Counted from the stretch's first letter, positions 25,510-34,357 are shown. The stretch: DNA of 64,000 nt from Saprospiraceae bacterium (GCA_016715105.1 JADKBO010000027.1:80552-144551), one strand, 5' to 3'. The notes: generated by a model from the letters alone, not told the origin. Numbers and translations: made by a program.

Positions 25510-26046
25510 ATGTCAAACACGAATAACTTTATTTTCACAGGTCTGAAAATTGTTGCCTGGATCATTTTTGTTGGCTTAGGTATAGAAGCTGGAGCCTTAA
25601 TAGTCAATTTCATCGTTAGCATCTATAAGCCGGAATTTGTCCAAAATCTCTACCAGAAGTTGGACTTGAGTGCCATGTTCAATCGCAGCCAATGGGCTTT
25701 TTATGGGATGTATTTGTTTATCCTCATCATTGCGCTTCAAAAAACTTATTTATTTTACGTGCTTATCGACTTATTAGATAAACTAGATTTAACGAAACCT
25801 TTCAATGAATCAGTAGCGTCAAAGATATCATTGATCAGTTATCTCACTTTTTCGATAGGACTCTTGAGTTACATTGCCGCTCAATCAGCACATAACTTTC
25901 AAAGAAAGGGTTACGAAATTGATGACCTCCATGGTTTTTGGGGTGACAGTGAAGCTTTTATTTTAATGGCAGCAGTGGTTTATGTGATTGCTACCATTTT
26001 CAAAAGGGGTGTGGAAATTCAAAATGAAAACGATTTAACTGTATAA
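25510..26046 (+). CDS. DUF2975 membrane protein
   Basis: A 178-residue protein with four predicted membrane segments: about 9-35 (IFTGLKIVAWIIFVGLGIEAGALI), 60-85 (FYGMYLFILIIALQKTYLFYVLI), 107-125 (ISLISYLTFSIGLLSYIA) and 148-165 (AFILMAAVVYVIATIF). The pattern fits DUF2975, which is commonly encoded with a small YozG-like HTH gene, as here (3-nt gap). Its role is unknown; the pair may sense membrane or cell state. Confidence 0.87.
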   Translation: MSNTNNFIFTGLKIVAWIIFVGLGIEAGALIVNFIVSIYKPEFVQNLYQKLDLSAMFNRSQWAFYGMYLFILIIALQKTYLFYVLIDLLDKLDLTKPFNESVASKISLISYLTFSIGLLSYIAAQSAHNFQRKGYEIDDLHGFWGDSEAFILMAAVVYVIATIFKRGVEIQNENDLTV

Positions 26047-26049
26047 GCC

Positions 26050-26265
26050 ATGCCGATAATTGTAAACTTAGACGTAATGATGGCCAAGAGAAAAATTTCT
26101 CTGAATGAACTTTCTGAAAGGGTTGATTTGACATTATCCAATCTTTCTATACTAAAGACGGGAAAGGCAAAAGCCGTAAGATTCAGTACTTTGGCATCTA
26201 TTTGTAAAGCCTTGGATTGTCAACCCGGAGATATTTTGGAGTATGTAGCGTCGGACGAGGATTAA
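26050..26265 (+). CDS. YozG-like Cro/C1 HTH regulator
   Basis: A 71-residue helix-turn-helix protein: MPIIVNLDVMMAKRKISLNELSERVDLT, LSNLSILKTGKAKAVRFSTLASICKALDCQPGDILEY. This is the YozG type that is regularly paired with a DUF2975 membrane protein. It probably binds the palindrome at 25441-25481. The DNA just beyond its stop (26258-26287) is partly duplicated at 26485-26516. Confidence 0.9.
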   Translation: MPIIVNLDVMMAKRKISLNELSERVDLTLSNLSILKTGKAKAVRFSTLASICKALDCQPGDILEYVASDED

Positions 26266-26308
26266 AAGGTAACTACTTTTAGGATGAACCAAAATATAAA
26301 AATCAAGT

Positions 26309-26420
26309 AAACACTCAGAGGAAGCGCCTCGATCCATATGGTAAACCAGGATTTCAATCCTGGGGATAAAACCAAACAAGGTATCGAGTTCCATAGGAAC
26401 GATCCATATTAACACGAAGC
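26309..26420 (+). repeat. Family B hairpin repeat
   Basis: It runs AGCGCCTCGATCCATATGG, then CCAGGATTTCAATCCTGG (26346-26363; stem CCAGGATT/AATCCTGG), then GTTCCATAGGAAC (26388-26400) and GATCCATATTAACACGAAG. The same words in the same order are found at 28408-28520. On each side lies a related copy of the 3' end of the HTH gene. No gene is seen between 26266 and 26639. Confidence 0.8.
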
Positions 26421-26639
26421 GTACATACCATGGCAAGGCCAAAGCCTTAAGATTCAGATATTTTGGAGTGGATTACCTCGAGTGAAGATTAAAAGGTAAC
26501 CACTTTTTCGACGAACGAAGAAATAAAAAGAAAACATAATCTATTTCCATACGATATAACATATAAACTAATCAGAAAATGGAAGGACTATTAAGTAGTA
26601 AAAAATTGGTCCTTTTTAGATTTCTTTCAGTATTTCAAA

Positions 26640-27500
26640 ATGAATAATAAAGAACACATGAATTTAAGAGGAGCATATTTAACGATTACCTTTTTACTGA
26701 CCATAATCTTGAGCATGCAAGCACAGGAAAAGAATAAAACCGACAGTTTGGTCTTTTTAAAATTCAATTCAAATACGCTCCATGAAGAAAGAAAAATAGT
26801 TATCCATTTACCTTTAAATTATTACATAGAACCCTCGAAAAAGTACCCAGTGATGTATGTGTTGGATGCAAGTAAGTTGGATTTTGATATTTCTGACAGA
26901 TTATTTACTTTATCATCAGCAGATATTTCGCCAGAGTGTATTGTGGTTGGGATTTTAAACAATAAGGGAAAACGTGAATTGGATTTTACACCTCCATTTA
27001 TGCAGACAGAGACCAATGATTCGCTGAGCCCGATGGGTAAAGCAGATGATTTTTTCAAATTCATGAAAGACGAATTAATTCCCTCAATTGACAGTACTTA
27101 TCGGACATCTGGTATTCAAACGATATCAGGGCATTCCAGAGCTGGTTTATTTGTGCTTTACACTTTGATACAACAACCAGATTTGTTTGATGCCAGATTT
27201 TGTTACAGCACTCCAGCATGGCGATTTGATAATCTAATTGTTCAAAAATTGGAAAAGAGTTTTCTAAAACATAAAGCCGCAGCTCAAAGCTTTTTGTATT
27301 TTAGTGTGGGTAACAAGGAAAACGAAAATATACAAGCGAGTTTCCATCACATGAATGCGGTATTGGAAAAATCAAAACCCAAGTCACTCGTATACTCGAG
27401 TGATTTTGTGGCAAATGCTGACCATCAATCCAATCCCATTTTTAGCACTGGTAAAGCCTTAGCACAATGGTCGGAATATTTAAAAAGTGCTAAAAAATAA
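26640..27500 (+). CDS. Secreted putative esterase (alpha/beta hydrolase)
   Basis: A 286-residue protein with a signal segment (LRGAYLTITFLLTIILSMQAQ). The mature part has the esterase D/Fes-like fold (PF00756 type): RKIVIHLPLNYYIEPSKKYPVMYVLD, then VVGILNNKGKRELDFTPPF, and the nucleophile elbow GHSRAG (S at about residue 160) in TISGHSRAGLFVLY. The catalytic H is probably in NADHQSNP. A second in-frame ATG at 26658 is possible. The substrate is unknown. The gene seems complete. Confidence 0.85.
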   Translation: MNNKEHMNLRGAYLTITFLLTIILSMQAQEKNKTDSLVFLKFNSNTLHEERKIVIHLPLNYYIEPSKKYPVMYVLDASKLDFDISDRLFTLSSADISPECIVVGILNNKGKRELDFTPPFMQTETNDSLSPMGKADDFFKFMKDELIPSIDSTYRTSGIQTISGHSRAGLFVLYTLIQQPDLFDARFCYSTPAWRFDNLIVQKLEKSFLKHKAAAQSFLYFSVGNKENENIQASFHHMNAVLEKSKPKSLVYSSDFVANADHQSNPIFSTGKALAQWSEYLKSAKK

Positions 27501-27540
27501 ATTGGCGACCTTAATCAAAGCGTGTTCTAAAGTAAAATCA

Positions 27541-27660
27541 ATGGTTAATATATGTGTTGAACCTAGAGGTTTTGTAAGAAATTCTATTTAGTAATGGGAA
27601 TTTACCTTATCTGCTAATTAATCTATTACTGCGAACTGAAGTTCGCAATCCACTGAGCAT
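27541..27660 (-). repeat. Family A-related direct repeat, copy 1
   Basis: A perfect hairpin TGCGAACTGAAGTTCGCA (27630-27647) followed by ATCCACTGAGCATTTCTGTT. The preceding ~90 nt (ATGGTTAATATATGTGTTGA to AATTTACCTTATCTG) match 28219-28310 in the same order. The copy runs into the 3' end of the antitoxin gene on the minus strand. Confidence 0.8.
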
Positions 27661-27919
27661 TTCTGTTGGTAAATACGCCCCATTCTTCCAATTCTTCCGC
27701 CGCCATGGTAAAGAAATCATCAGAAAGTTGAAATTTTTTATTTTGAAGCAATCCTGCAGGTCTAATTATTTTTGATTTTTCTTCTTCATTTTTACTGAAA
27801 TAGCCCACAACCTCACCAGCTCTTCCTTTGATCACTTTTATGGTTACCCCTTGTTCAAGCAGTTTGACAACCTCAGAAAATTTTGCCTTAAAATCAACTA
27901 TGTGCTTGGTTTGTGTCAT
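27626..27919 (-). CDS. Orphan Phd/YefM-type antitoxin
   Basis: About 97 residues from MTQTKHIVDFKAKFSEVVKLL. This is a Phd-like fold: EQGVTIKVIKGRAGEVVGYFS, then KIIRPAGLLQNKKFQLSDDFFTMAAEELEEW. The protein should end shortly after EEW, but here the last ~17 residues (GVFTNRNAQWIANFSSQ) are translated repeat DNA, and no PIN-type toxin follows downstream; the repeat takes its place. It may therefore be an antitoxin left behind after loss of its toxin. Confidence 0.75.
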   Translation of the reverse strand: MTQTKHIVDFKAKFSEVVKLLEQGVTIKVIKGRAGEVVGYFSKNEEEKSKIIRPAGLLQNKKFQLSDDFFTMAAEELEEWGVFTNRNAQWIANFSSQ

Positions 27920-27937
27920 GAAAAATATTTTTCGCAA

Positions 27938-28644
27938 AGATATGGCATTATTGACAACTTGTCAATCTGCTAATTAAATCTATAAGAAACCAAAATTGGG
28001 AGAACATAAATACTGTTTCACTCTGAACTCAGGTCTACAATCTTTAAGTTTTGCCGATATTATATACAACTAAAAATCTGCTGTGTCACAAGTCCACAAC
28101 TTGACAGGACTCGAGGAGATACAAAGAGGCAGCGCCTCGAGAGCACAGACCTCTCGATTAAGTGTGAAGGTTCCTTGAAATTTTAATTAGCTAGTCATTT
28201 TTTGTCCAGGAATTAAAATCCATGAATATTAAATGTGTCGATCCTAGCGGTTCTGTAAGAATTCCATTTATTAAAGTGGGAATTTACTTATCTGATAATT
28301 TATCTTTTACTGCGAACTGAAGTTCGCAATCCACTGGGCATTTCTGTTGATAAATACCATTGAAAATTTGGAAAGTAAGCTTTCCACATCTTGAAAGAAC
28401 TCGAGCAGATACAAAGAGGCAGCGCCTCGATCCATATGGTAACCCAGGATTTCAATCCTGGGGATAAAAAACTAAACAACGCATCGAGTTCCATAGGAAC
28501 GGTCCATATTACGCACGAAGGACAGACCTCACTATTAAATGTGAAGGTCCCCTGAAACTCTAATTAGTAAGTATATTTTAAAAATCCATGGTTAATATAT
28601 GGGTCGAACCTACCAGTTCTTGCATTAACTAGATATCCTTTATA
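27938..28644. repeat. Repeat-filled intergenic region (families A and B)
   Basis: A partial family B copy is at about 28110-28195 (GATACAAAGAGGCAGCGCCT, then CACAGACCTC and GTGAAGGTTCC). A second copy of the direct repeat with hairpin TGCGAACTGAAGTTCGCA is at 28311-28328. A full family B copy with CCCAGGATTTCAATCCTGGG (28443-28462) spans 28395-28570, with the same tail words as the partial copy. No gene is seen in the 707 nt. Confidence 0.78.
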
Positions 28645-29028
28645 TTATTTTTTCTCTTCCACCTCCACCATTTTGCCCTCTTTTTCCGCATAATTTCTTC
28701 CCCATTTTGCAATTGCATTGAGCGTTTCCGACAGACTTTTTCCAAACTCAGTAAGACTGTATTCTACCCTCACAGGAGGCTTTATACCATAAACTTTCCG
28801 CTCAATCAAGCCATCTTGTTCCAATGTTTTTAATTGAATGCTCAGCATTTTTTCAGTAATATCAGGAATTCTTTTTTTGATTTCAGAAAACCGAAGCGTT
28901 CCACCTTTTAAATACCAAAGAACCACAGCCTTCCACTTCCCACCAATGAATTCCATGGTTACATCCATTGCGCAGTGATACAATTCGCCATGCACCTCAA
29001 AAGCAACATTTTTTCCTTTTATGATCAT
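28645..29028 (-). CDS. HxlR-family transcriptional regulator
   Basis: The 127-residue winged-helix protein shows C19 in YHCAMDVTMEFIGGKWKAVVLWYL, then GTLRFSEIKKRIPDITEKMLSIQLKTLEQDGLIERKVY and VEYSLTEFGKSLSETLNAIAKWG, which match HxlR throughout. The cysteine is the usual redox or electrophile sensor in some members. It is divergent to an NADP-reductase-like gene, which is a likely target, with a palindrome between them. Confidence 0.9.
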   Translation of the reverse strand: MIIKGKNVAFEVHGELYHCAMDVTMEFIGGKWKAVVLWYLKGGTLRFSEIKKRIPDITEKMLSIQLKTLEQDGLIERKVYGIKPPVRVEYSLTEFGKSLSETLNAIAKWGRNYAEKEGKMVEVEEKK

Positions 29029-29044
29029 AGTTAAAAATTTAAAC

Positions 29045-29060
29045 CTGTCAAACTTGACAG
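29045..29060. promoter_or_regulatory. Palindrome in the hxlR-type divergent region
   Basis: CTGTCAA-AC-TTGACAG lies 17 bp upstream of the HxlR start. A second inverted pair, ACTATA and TATAGT, is at about 29079-29115. Both are plausible binding sites for the divergent regulator. Confidence 0.5.
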
Positions 29061-29147
29061 TTATTGCAACACAAAAATACTATAATTATTTTTGTTACTG
29101 TAAAAAGTATAGTTTAACAATTACTATTAAATTTAAAATTTATTATC

Positions 29148-29804
29148 ATGAAAAAAATTGGAATACTAGGAACAGGAATGGTTGGAAATACCATCGGTTC
29201 AAAACTAATAGCGTTAGGTTACGAAGTAAAAATGGGCTCCAGGACAACCAATAATCCAAAGGCTGCAGAATGGGTTCAAAAAAATGGAAAAAATGCTTCT
29301 CAAGGCAGTTTTGCAGAAGCTGCCTCATTTGGCGAATTAGTTTTTAATTGCACCAAAGGAGAGCATTCCCTAGAAGTAATGAAATTGTAAGGTATTCAAA
29401 ATCTTGCCAAAAAGATTTTAATTGACATCAGTAACCCCTTAGATTACTCAAAAGGCATACCGCCAATCTTGATACCCGAGCTCGCAAATACCAATTCATT
29501 AGGCGAAGAATTACAGAAAATGTTGCCTGAAACACACGTAATTAAAACACTTAATATTGTGAATTGTGAAGTCATGGTTGACGCTTCAAAGTGTGGTGGT
29601 GATGCTACAATGTTCGTAGCAGGCAATGATGCAGGCGCAAAAAAAATAACCCAAAGTCTATTGCAGCAATTTGGATGGACAGATATTCTTGATTTAGGTG
29701 ATATCCGAAATGCAAGAAGTACCGAAATGATGATGCCAATATGGTTGAGTGCTTATATGACTTTGAAAAATGGATCCATAGGATTTAAAATTGTTCGTAG
29801 TTGA
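29148..29804 (+). pseudogene. NADPH-F420/NADP reductase-like protein with an in-frame stop
   Basis: A Rossmann-fold protein of the F420-dependent NADP reductase family. It starts MKKIGILGTGMVGNTIGSKLIALGYEV (GxGxxG), continues VKMGSRTTNNPKAAEW and FNCTKGEHSLEVMKL, then hits a TAA at 29388-29390. The same frame goes on with GIQNLAKKILIDISNPLDYSKG, VIKTLNIVNCEVMVD and TEMMMPIWLSAYMTL to 29804. No frame change is needed, so a single nonsense substitution disabled the gene (or is a read error). Full length would be about 218 residues. Confidence 0.83.
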
Positions 29805-29925
29805 TATTGAATTTGAATACTATCATAACCAGAATTCTAAAGAAAGCTACATTTTCCATTTAATTTTGAATGAAAACTATTGTCCTATTTTGGAAATCAA
29901 TAGTTTTCATTCTTCAGGGGGAAAA

Positions 29926-30315
29926 TCAATGAGGTATCACCTCAACCAAAATTTCATTACCTAATTTATCGTAATAAATACAAGTCATTGCATCCATACA
30001 AATGGCCCATTTTTCTATGCCATAAGTTGCACACATTTTGATGAAAGTTAAAAAATCTGTTTTTCCTTGTTGATGAGCAACCAATTCAGCTTTAAAAGAC
30101 TCACTCTGGCAAGTTTCTGCAATGGTCAAAGGCTCATATTTAGGTGGTACGTTTGCGGTATAATTATTTGCTCCATGATAATCAATATGCCCATCTGTTA
30201 CATAAGCCTCGTAATGTGTGACGCCCAATTTTTTGATTTCTTGAATGTAGGCTGGAAAATCTGCACCTGATTTTACTTTGCTATGTGCTGCTTTGATTTG
30301 TTCTATTGTAAACAT
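29926..30315 (-). CDS. DUF1398-family protein
   Basis: The 129-residue protein matches DUF1398: FTIEQIKAAHSKVKSGADFPAYIQEIKKLGVTHYEAYVTDGH, SFKAELVAHQQGKTDFLTFIKMCATYGIEKWAICMDAMTCIYYDKLGNE and VEVIPH at the end. The family, also called the phage envelope-like DUF1398, has no known biochemistry. It stands alone beside an AraC gene. Confidence 0.85.
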   Translation of the reverse strand: MFTIEQIKAAHSKVKSGADFPAYIQEIKKLGVTHYEAYVTDGHIDYHGANNYTANVPPKYEPLTIAETCQSESFKAELVAHQQGKTDFLTFIKMCATYGIEKWAICMDAMTCIYYDKLGNEILVEVIPH

Positions 30316-30385
30316 GTTTTAATTTTTTAATTGTTGAATAGATATTAGAATTTTTTACAATGATTAACAAGACAAAAGTGCAGCA

Positions 30386-31183
30386 TTACAAAATGTGGTC
30401 ATTGTAAAAAATCGTTTTTCTACAACATTTTTTGAAATGATCTGGAGTATTTCCGGTAAATTGTTTGAAGTCTTTTATGAAGTGGGATTGATCGAAAAAA
30501 TTGTTATCATAACAGATTTCAGAAAGTGTTTTTGTTTGGTTGAATTGGTCGAGTACTCCATTAAAACGTACAATTGAAGCAAATTTTTTAGCTGTGGTAC
30601 CTACAACTTTTCTAAACCTTTTTTCAAACGGGCTTTGGCTGATTAGCAATTTTTCAGTCAGCTCTTTGATGCGAATATTGCCTTTACTTTGGTAAATCAT
30701 TTTTACAGCCTCAACAATCATTTTATCGGTTTGAATGTCCTTCAGTTGAGAAAGTAAAAACTGCTCAACGATTTTAATTCGATGTAAATCGTTGTCTGCA
30801 CCTGCGAGCCTTTCCTCGACTGATAATATGATACTTTTGGGAAAAATCTCCTCTAGTGAAAGGCTTAAATTGAATAATTCATTTGCAGGATGAGTAGCAA
30901 AATGTATATAACCTGTTTCTGTGAAATAAATCAGAACCGTTCCGATTTCTGCGGAATTTTTAAATATTTTAAAACCATCTGTCATTCCAGTTACTCCGGC
31001 AGAGGCCAATTGATTTTCAGATTGATCATTGAGGGAGGTAAGTTTTCCCTTGAATTGAAAACCAATCACTAAGCCTGTTATTGGGAAAACTTTATATTCA
31101 TTTTCTACATCATTTTCTGAGACTACATAATATTTGATGTAGGGTTTTAGTTGCTCAACTGGGAAATGTTTTTCAAACTTCAT
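30386..31183 (-). CDS. AraC-family regulator (DUF6597 type)
   Basis: The 265-residue protein begins EKHFPVEQLKPYIKYYVVSEND, has the sensor region with GLVIGFQFKG and AGVTGMTDGFKIF, and a C-terminal HTH pair from about residue 165 (NIRIKELTEKLLISQSPFEKRFRKVVGTTAKKF) to NFFDQSHFIKDFKQFTGNTPDHF. It resembles the AraC protein at 23.9 kb in layout. The gene DUF1398 downstream may be regulated by it. Confidence 0.88.
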   Translation of the reverse strand: MKFEKHFPVEQLKPYIKYYVVSENDVENEYKVFPITGLVIGFQFKGKLTSLNDQSENQLASAGVTGMTDGFKIFKNSAEIGTVLIYFTETGYIHFATHPANELFNLSLSLEEIFPKSIILSVEERLAGADNDLHRIKIVEQFLLSQLKDIQTDKMIVEAVKMIYQSKGNIRIKELTEKLLISQSPFEKRFRKVVGTTAKKFASIVRFNGVLDQFNQTKTLSEICYDNNFFDQSHFIKDFKQFTGNTPDHFKKCCRKTIFYNDHIL

Positions 31184-31331
31184 TTTTAATTAATGATGCC
31201 TTTTATCACACATAAATTCGCAACAAGAAAATGGTCAAATTCATTTTTGTTTAGTATAAACATCACAAAGTATAAAATAAGCCTAATTTTAGAAATATCA
31301 TTACCAACCAATAACTGTTTTTGAAACTATT

Positions 31332-31790
31332 TTAAGCTATTCCATATTTTTTAACGATTGCAAGCTGTCCTGCATGGTATGCGGTGTGAGAAATAATTCG
31401 GCCAAAGGCCTCAGCCTTTGTTTTTGTTCCGAATTCTTTGGTAGTGACAGTGCTTTCCCAATCTTCATCCTTTTGTTGTTCAAGGATGGATTTCAGTGAG
31501 TCAAAAGATTCTGCGACATAATTTTTCAAAGAGACTATATCTGTCCATTCACCTGTATCCCATTTTTCAATGACAGTTTTAGCGGAGACTTTTAAGTGAA
31601 CCGCGCCAAAAACATTTTTGGCAAAAAGGAATTCCACTTCACCAATATGCCGGATGAGGAAGCCAACAGAATTTGGCGAACCACCTAATTTCTTTGCTAA
31701 ATCTTCAGATGTAATATTTGGCAATTGGTCGGAAAATCTTGTTCTGGCTTCTACCCATAATTCAAGCAAGGTTTCAGTTTTTGATTTCAT
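31332..31790 (-). CDS. DinB-family protein
   Basis: A ~152-residue four-helix protein starting MKSKTETLLELWVEARTRF, with LGGSPNSVGFLIRHIGEVEFLFAKNVFG (first metal histidine H50) and the C-terminal HTAYHAGQLAIVKKYG (HxxxH), the DinB/YfiT metal triad. The ATG at 31790 was chosen because it overlaps the upstream cupin's stop as ATGA (31787-31790). DinB-like proteins are metal-dependent transferases or hydrolases in low-molecular-weight thiol metabolism; the actual substrate is unknown. Confidence 0.86.
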   Translation of the reverse strand: MKSKTETLLELWVEARTRFSDQLPNITSEDLAKKLGGSPNSVGFLIRHIGEVEFLFAKNVFGAVHLKVSAKTVIEKWDTGEWTDIVSLKNYVAESFDSLKSILEQQKDEDWESTVTTKEFGTKTKAEAFGRIISHTAYHAGQLAIVKKYGIA

Positions 31791-32074
31791 TTTATTAAAA
31801 TTAAATTGCAATCAGTAATTGCCACCAACCAATGTTTGACATTTGCCTCTATTTCTACGTAATCACCCGCACCAATTGTTTCTTTGATTCCTTTTTCATT
31901 TTCAAAAATAACTTCACCAATGATGCCAAAAAGCATTGCTGGTGTTTTGGTGAGGTGTTCTTTCATTTCTGCACTGGCCAACATTTTGATGGAAATGACA
32001 GACCCTTCAGTAGGACTGAAGATTTTTTTAGTTTGTAAGGCTTTGTTTGGTACAGTATCTTGATTTAGATGCAT
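31787..32074 (-). CDS. Small cupin protein
   Basis: A 95-residue single cupin: FSPTEGSVISIKMLASAEMKEHLTKTPAMLFGIIGEVIFENEKG, then IGAGDYVEIEANVKHWLVAITDCNLILIK. The H in VKHWL and the residues around MKEHLTK could bind metal. It starts a two-gene operon with the DinB gene. Function is unknown. Confidence 0.83.
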   Translation of the reverse strand: MHLNQDTVPNKALQTKKIFSPTEGSVISIKMLASAEMKEHLTKTPAMLFGIIGEVIFENEKGIKETIGAGDYVEIEANVKHWLVAITDCNLILIK

Positions 32075-32132
32075 ATTATTTTTTTAGATGATTGCTAAAT
32101 TAGTGTGCACTTCATCACTTCTTAAATTTGTA

Positions 32133-32270
32133 GTTGGGATTTTGTCATGATTTTTGGAAGCTTCGCCAAAAATCCCGCCAAAATCATATTCACTTTTCAT
32201 TTTTCGCCATGGACTTCATCCATGGTTATTAATATTTAACCCCTCTGGGGTATTTAAAACGAAGTGATGA
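32133..32270 (+). repeat. Family C hairpin repeat
   Basis: TTTGTCATGATTTTTGG, then CCAAAAATCCCGCCAAAATC, CCATGGACTTCATCCATGG (32210-32228) and AACCCCTCTGGGGTATTTAA (about 32239-32258). The same order appears at 36619-36745, and a relic at 63476 (AACCCTCTGGGGTATTTAAA). The rest of 32075-32328 has no gene. Confidence 0.8.
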
Positions 32271-32328
32271 AATGCAACCCTAAATTATTCTGCTCAAATT
32301 AGTCAAAATATTCTAGGGGCACTACGTT

Positions 32329-32769
32329 TTAGTTGACTTTGATTTTAGAAATAGTTTTGCCTATCGATTTTGTTGGTTTATCCATATCAGTCTTGGCAAA
32401 TTCTATGGCTTCCAGGATGAGTGCTTTTACTTCTGGGTTTCTATAATCATTTATATTTTTTACATCAATGTGCCGGATTAAATTTCCTGACCCTGTTAAT
32501 AATTTATTGGCATCCTTTAATAGGGTTCCTTTATTAAAGCCCAAATTCATGTGATTGGTGTAAATCGGAATCATACAAAAAGCATCTGAAAGTTTATCTG
32601 AAATAGAAAATACTGCTGTCAACGCATGTGTATGGTATAAAAGCTCATTGCTATCTGGATACATTTCTAATAAATATTCCCGCAAATCTTTGAAGAGTTC
32701 AATAACCTCTGGTTGCTTAAAGTCCAAATAATATTGGAAATCTGGATGGATTGGTCTTAAATGAGTCAT
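32329..32769 (-). CDS. DUF1801-family protein
   Basis: The 146-residue protein shows FQYYLDFKQPEVIELFKDLREYLLEMYPDSNELLYHTHALTAVFSI, CMIPIYTNHMNLGFNKGTLLKDANKLLTGSGNLIRHIDVKN and NPEVKALILEAIEFAKTDM, matching DUF1801 (YdhG/YjhX-like). The family is a small alpha/beta domain of unknown role. The gene is isolated from its neighbours. Confidence 0.82.
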   Translation of the reverse strand: MTHLRPIHPDFQYYLDFKQPEVIELFKDLREYLLEMYPDSNELLYHTHALTAVFSISDKLSDAFCMIPIYTNHMNLGFNKGTLLKDANKLLTGSGNLIRHIDVKNINDYRNPEVKALILEAIEFAKTDMDKPTKSIGKTISKIKVN

Positions 32770-32872
32770 TTGATTGATTTAATAGGTATGTTATAATTGA
32801 CTTGGCTTTTAGTTATTTGTATATATTTTGAAATGAATTTGTTGCTGTATTTTATAGAGTCACAAGAAATTT

Positions 32873-34357
32873 TTAAATCGATTGGAAATCCTTTGGTGAT
32901 TTATCCAACACGTCTTGCACCAATGCAAAGTCTTTTTCTGAATCAGCTAGTACCATCAATACATCATCGGTCTCCAATTCCGTAGACCCACCTGGTCTTA
33001 TAAATTTGCCATTTCTTTTGATCATCACAATAAACACAGATTTCGGAAAGTGCAAGTCTACTATACGTTTATGAACTGCATAAAAGTGAGGCAATATTTC
33101 AAATTCTTGTAGTGAAGATTTTGGTAGATCTAAAATAAGTTTGTCCACTTCTGAGATTGGTTTTACCTTTTCAGGTAACGCCACGTGAAGCCATTTGGCA
33201 ACAATCGATAGGGTAGTACCCTGGATGAGGACCGATGTAACAGAAATAAAAAACACGATATTGAATATCATATTGGCTTTGTCGATTCCGGCCAATAATG
33301 GATAAGTTGCAAATACGATTGGAACAGCCCCTCTCAATCCAACCCAGGAAATATAAAACCTACGCCTCATTTTCATTTTGAAAAAAGCCAAACTAATGAA
33401 AACAGCTATCGGTCTAGCCACTAAAATTAAAAATAAAGATACAAGAATGCCTATTCCAAAATACGGGATAATCTCAGTTGGGTAAACCAATAAACCCAAT
33501 GTGAGGAATAAAACAATTTGCATCAACCATGCCAGACCATCGTACATTTTGAAAATGGTTTTCTTATGTATGAGGTCCTGATTGCCCAAATACACCGCGC
33601 ACACATAGATTGCGAGAAAGCCATTTCCACCGATGAAATCAGTTGCTGCAAAAGTGATAAACATCAAGGCAATGACTAGTACAGGATATAACCCTTCGAA
33701 ATCAAGCTTGATGTTATTGATGATGTACTTACTCAATTTTCCTAAAGCAAAGCCACTGATAGCGCCTAAGATCATCTGTCTAAAAAATAATGGAATAACA
33801 GATACTATACTTTGATCTTGGTTGATAACCAAAGTCAAGAAAGCAATCGTTAAAACATAAGCCATCGGGTCATTACTCCCGCTTTCAAGTTCTAAAGTCG
33901 GTCTCAGATTGGTTTTTAACGCCAAACTTTTTGAGCGTAAAATGGAAAATACGGCAGCTGCATCTGTCGATGACACAATGGAACCCAATAACATTGCTTC
34001 ATAAATGGTAAAGTCGGTTACTAGCCATACAAAGGTACCAAGAGATACTGCTGTCAGAAAAACACCCAAAGTTGATAAAACCATACCTTCTTTCAAAATC
34101 GGTTTTACGGATGTCCAGTTGGTATCGAGACCTCCTGAAAATAATATGAAGTTGAGTGAAACAATACCAATAAATTGCGCCAGTTTGGGATCATCAAATT
34201 TTATGCCCCCTATGCCATCTGAGCCTGCCAACATGCCAATGGCTAAAAAGAGGATCAACGTAGGTACTCCAAATTTATAAGAAGTTTTACCAACAATGAT
34301 GCTGATAAAAAGTAGGATAGATCCTACCAACAAGATATTCTCAATGGTTAAATTCAT
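32873..34357 (-). CDS. K+/H+ antiporter, CPA1/NhaP2 (CvrA-like)
   Basis: A 494-residue protein with 12-13 membrane helices in the first ~390 residues: ENILLVGSILLFISIIVG, GMLAGSDGIGG, LNFILFSGGLDTNW, SSTDAAAVFSIL (T-D-A-A), LESGSNDPMAYVLT (the N-D ion-binding pair) and WVGLRGAVPIVFA. A cytosolic TrkA_C-like domain follows (EILPHFYAVHKRIVDLHFP, then MIKRNGKFIRPGGSTELETDDVLMVL). CPA1 antiporters with TrkA_C expel K+ under stress. It lies next to the kdp uptake operon on the same strand. Confidence 0.9.
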   Translation of the reverse strand: MNLTIENILLVGSILLFISIIVGKTSYKFGVPTLILFLAIGMLAGSDGIGGIKFDDPKLAQFIGIVSLNFILFSGGLDTNWTSVKPILKEGMVLSTLGVFLTAVSLGTFVWLVTDFTIYEAMLLGSIVSSTDAAAVFSILRSKSLALKTNLRPTLELESGSNDPMAYVLTIAFLTLVINQDQSIVSVIPLFFRQMILGAISGFALGKLSKYIINNIKLDFEGLYPVLVIALMFITFAATDFIGGNGFLAIYVCAVYLGNQDLIHKKTIFKMYDGLAWLMQIVLFLTLGLLVYPTEIIPYFGIGILVSLFLILVARPIAVFISLAFFKMKMRRRFYISWVGLRGAVPIVFATYPLLAGIDKANMIFNIVFFISVTSVLIQGTTLSIVAKWLHVALPEKVKPISEVDKLILDLPKSSLQEFEILPHFYAVHKRIVDLHFPKSVFIVMIKRNGKFIRPGGSTELETDDVLMVLADSEKDFALVQDVLDKSPKDFQSI

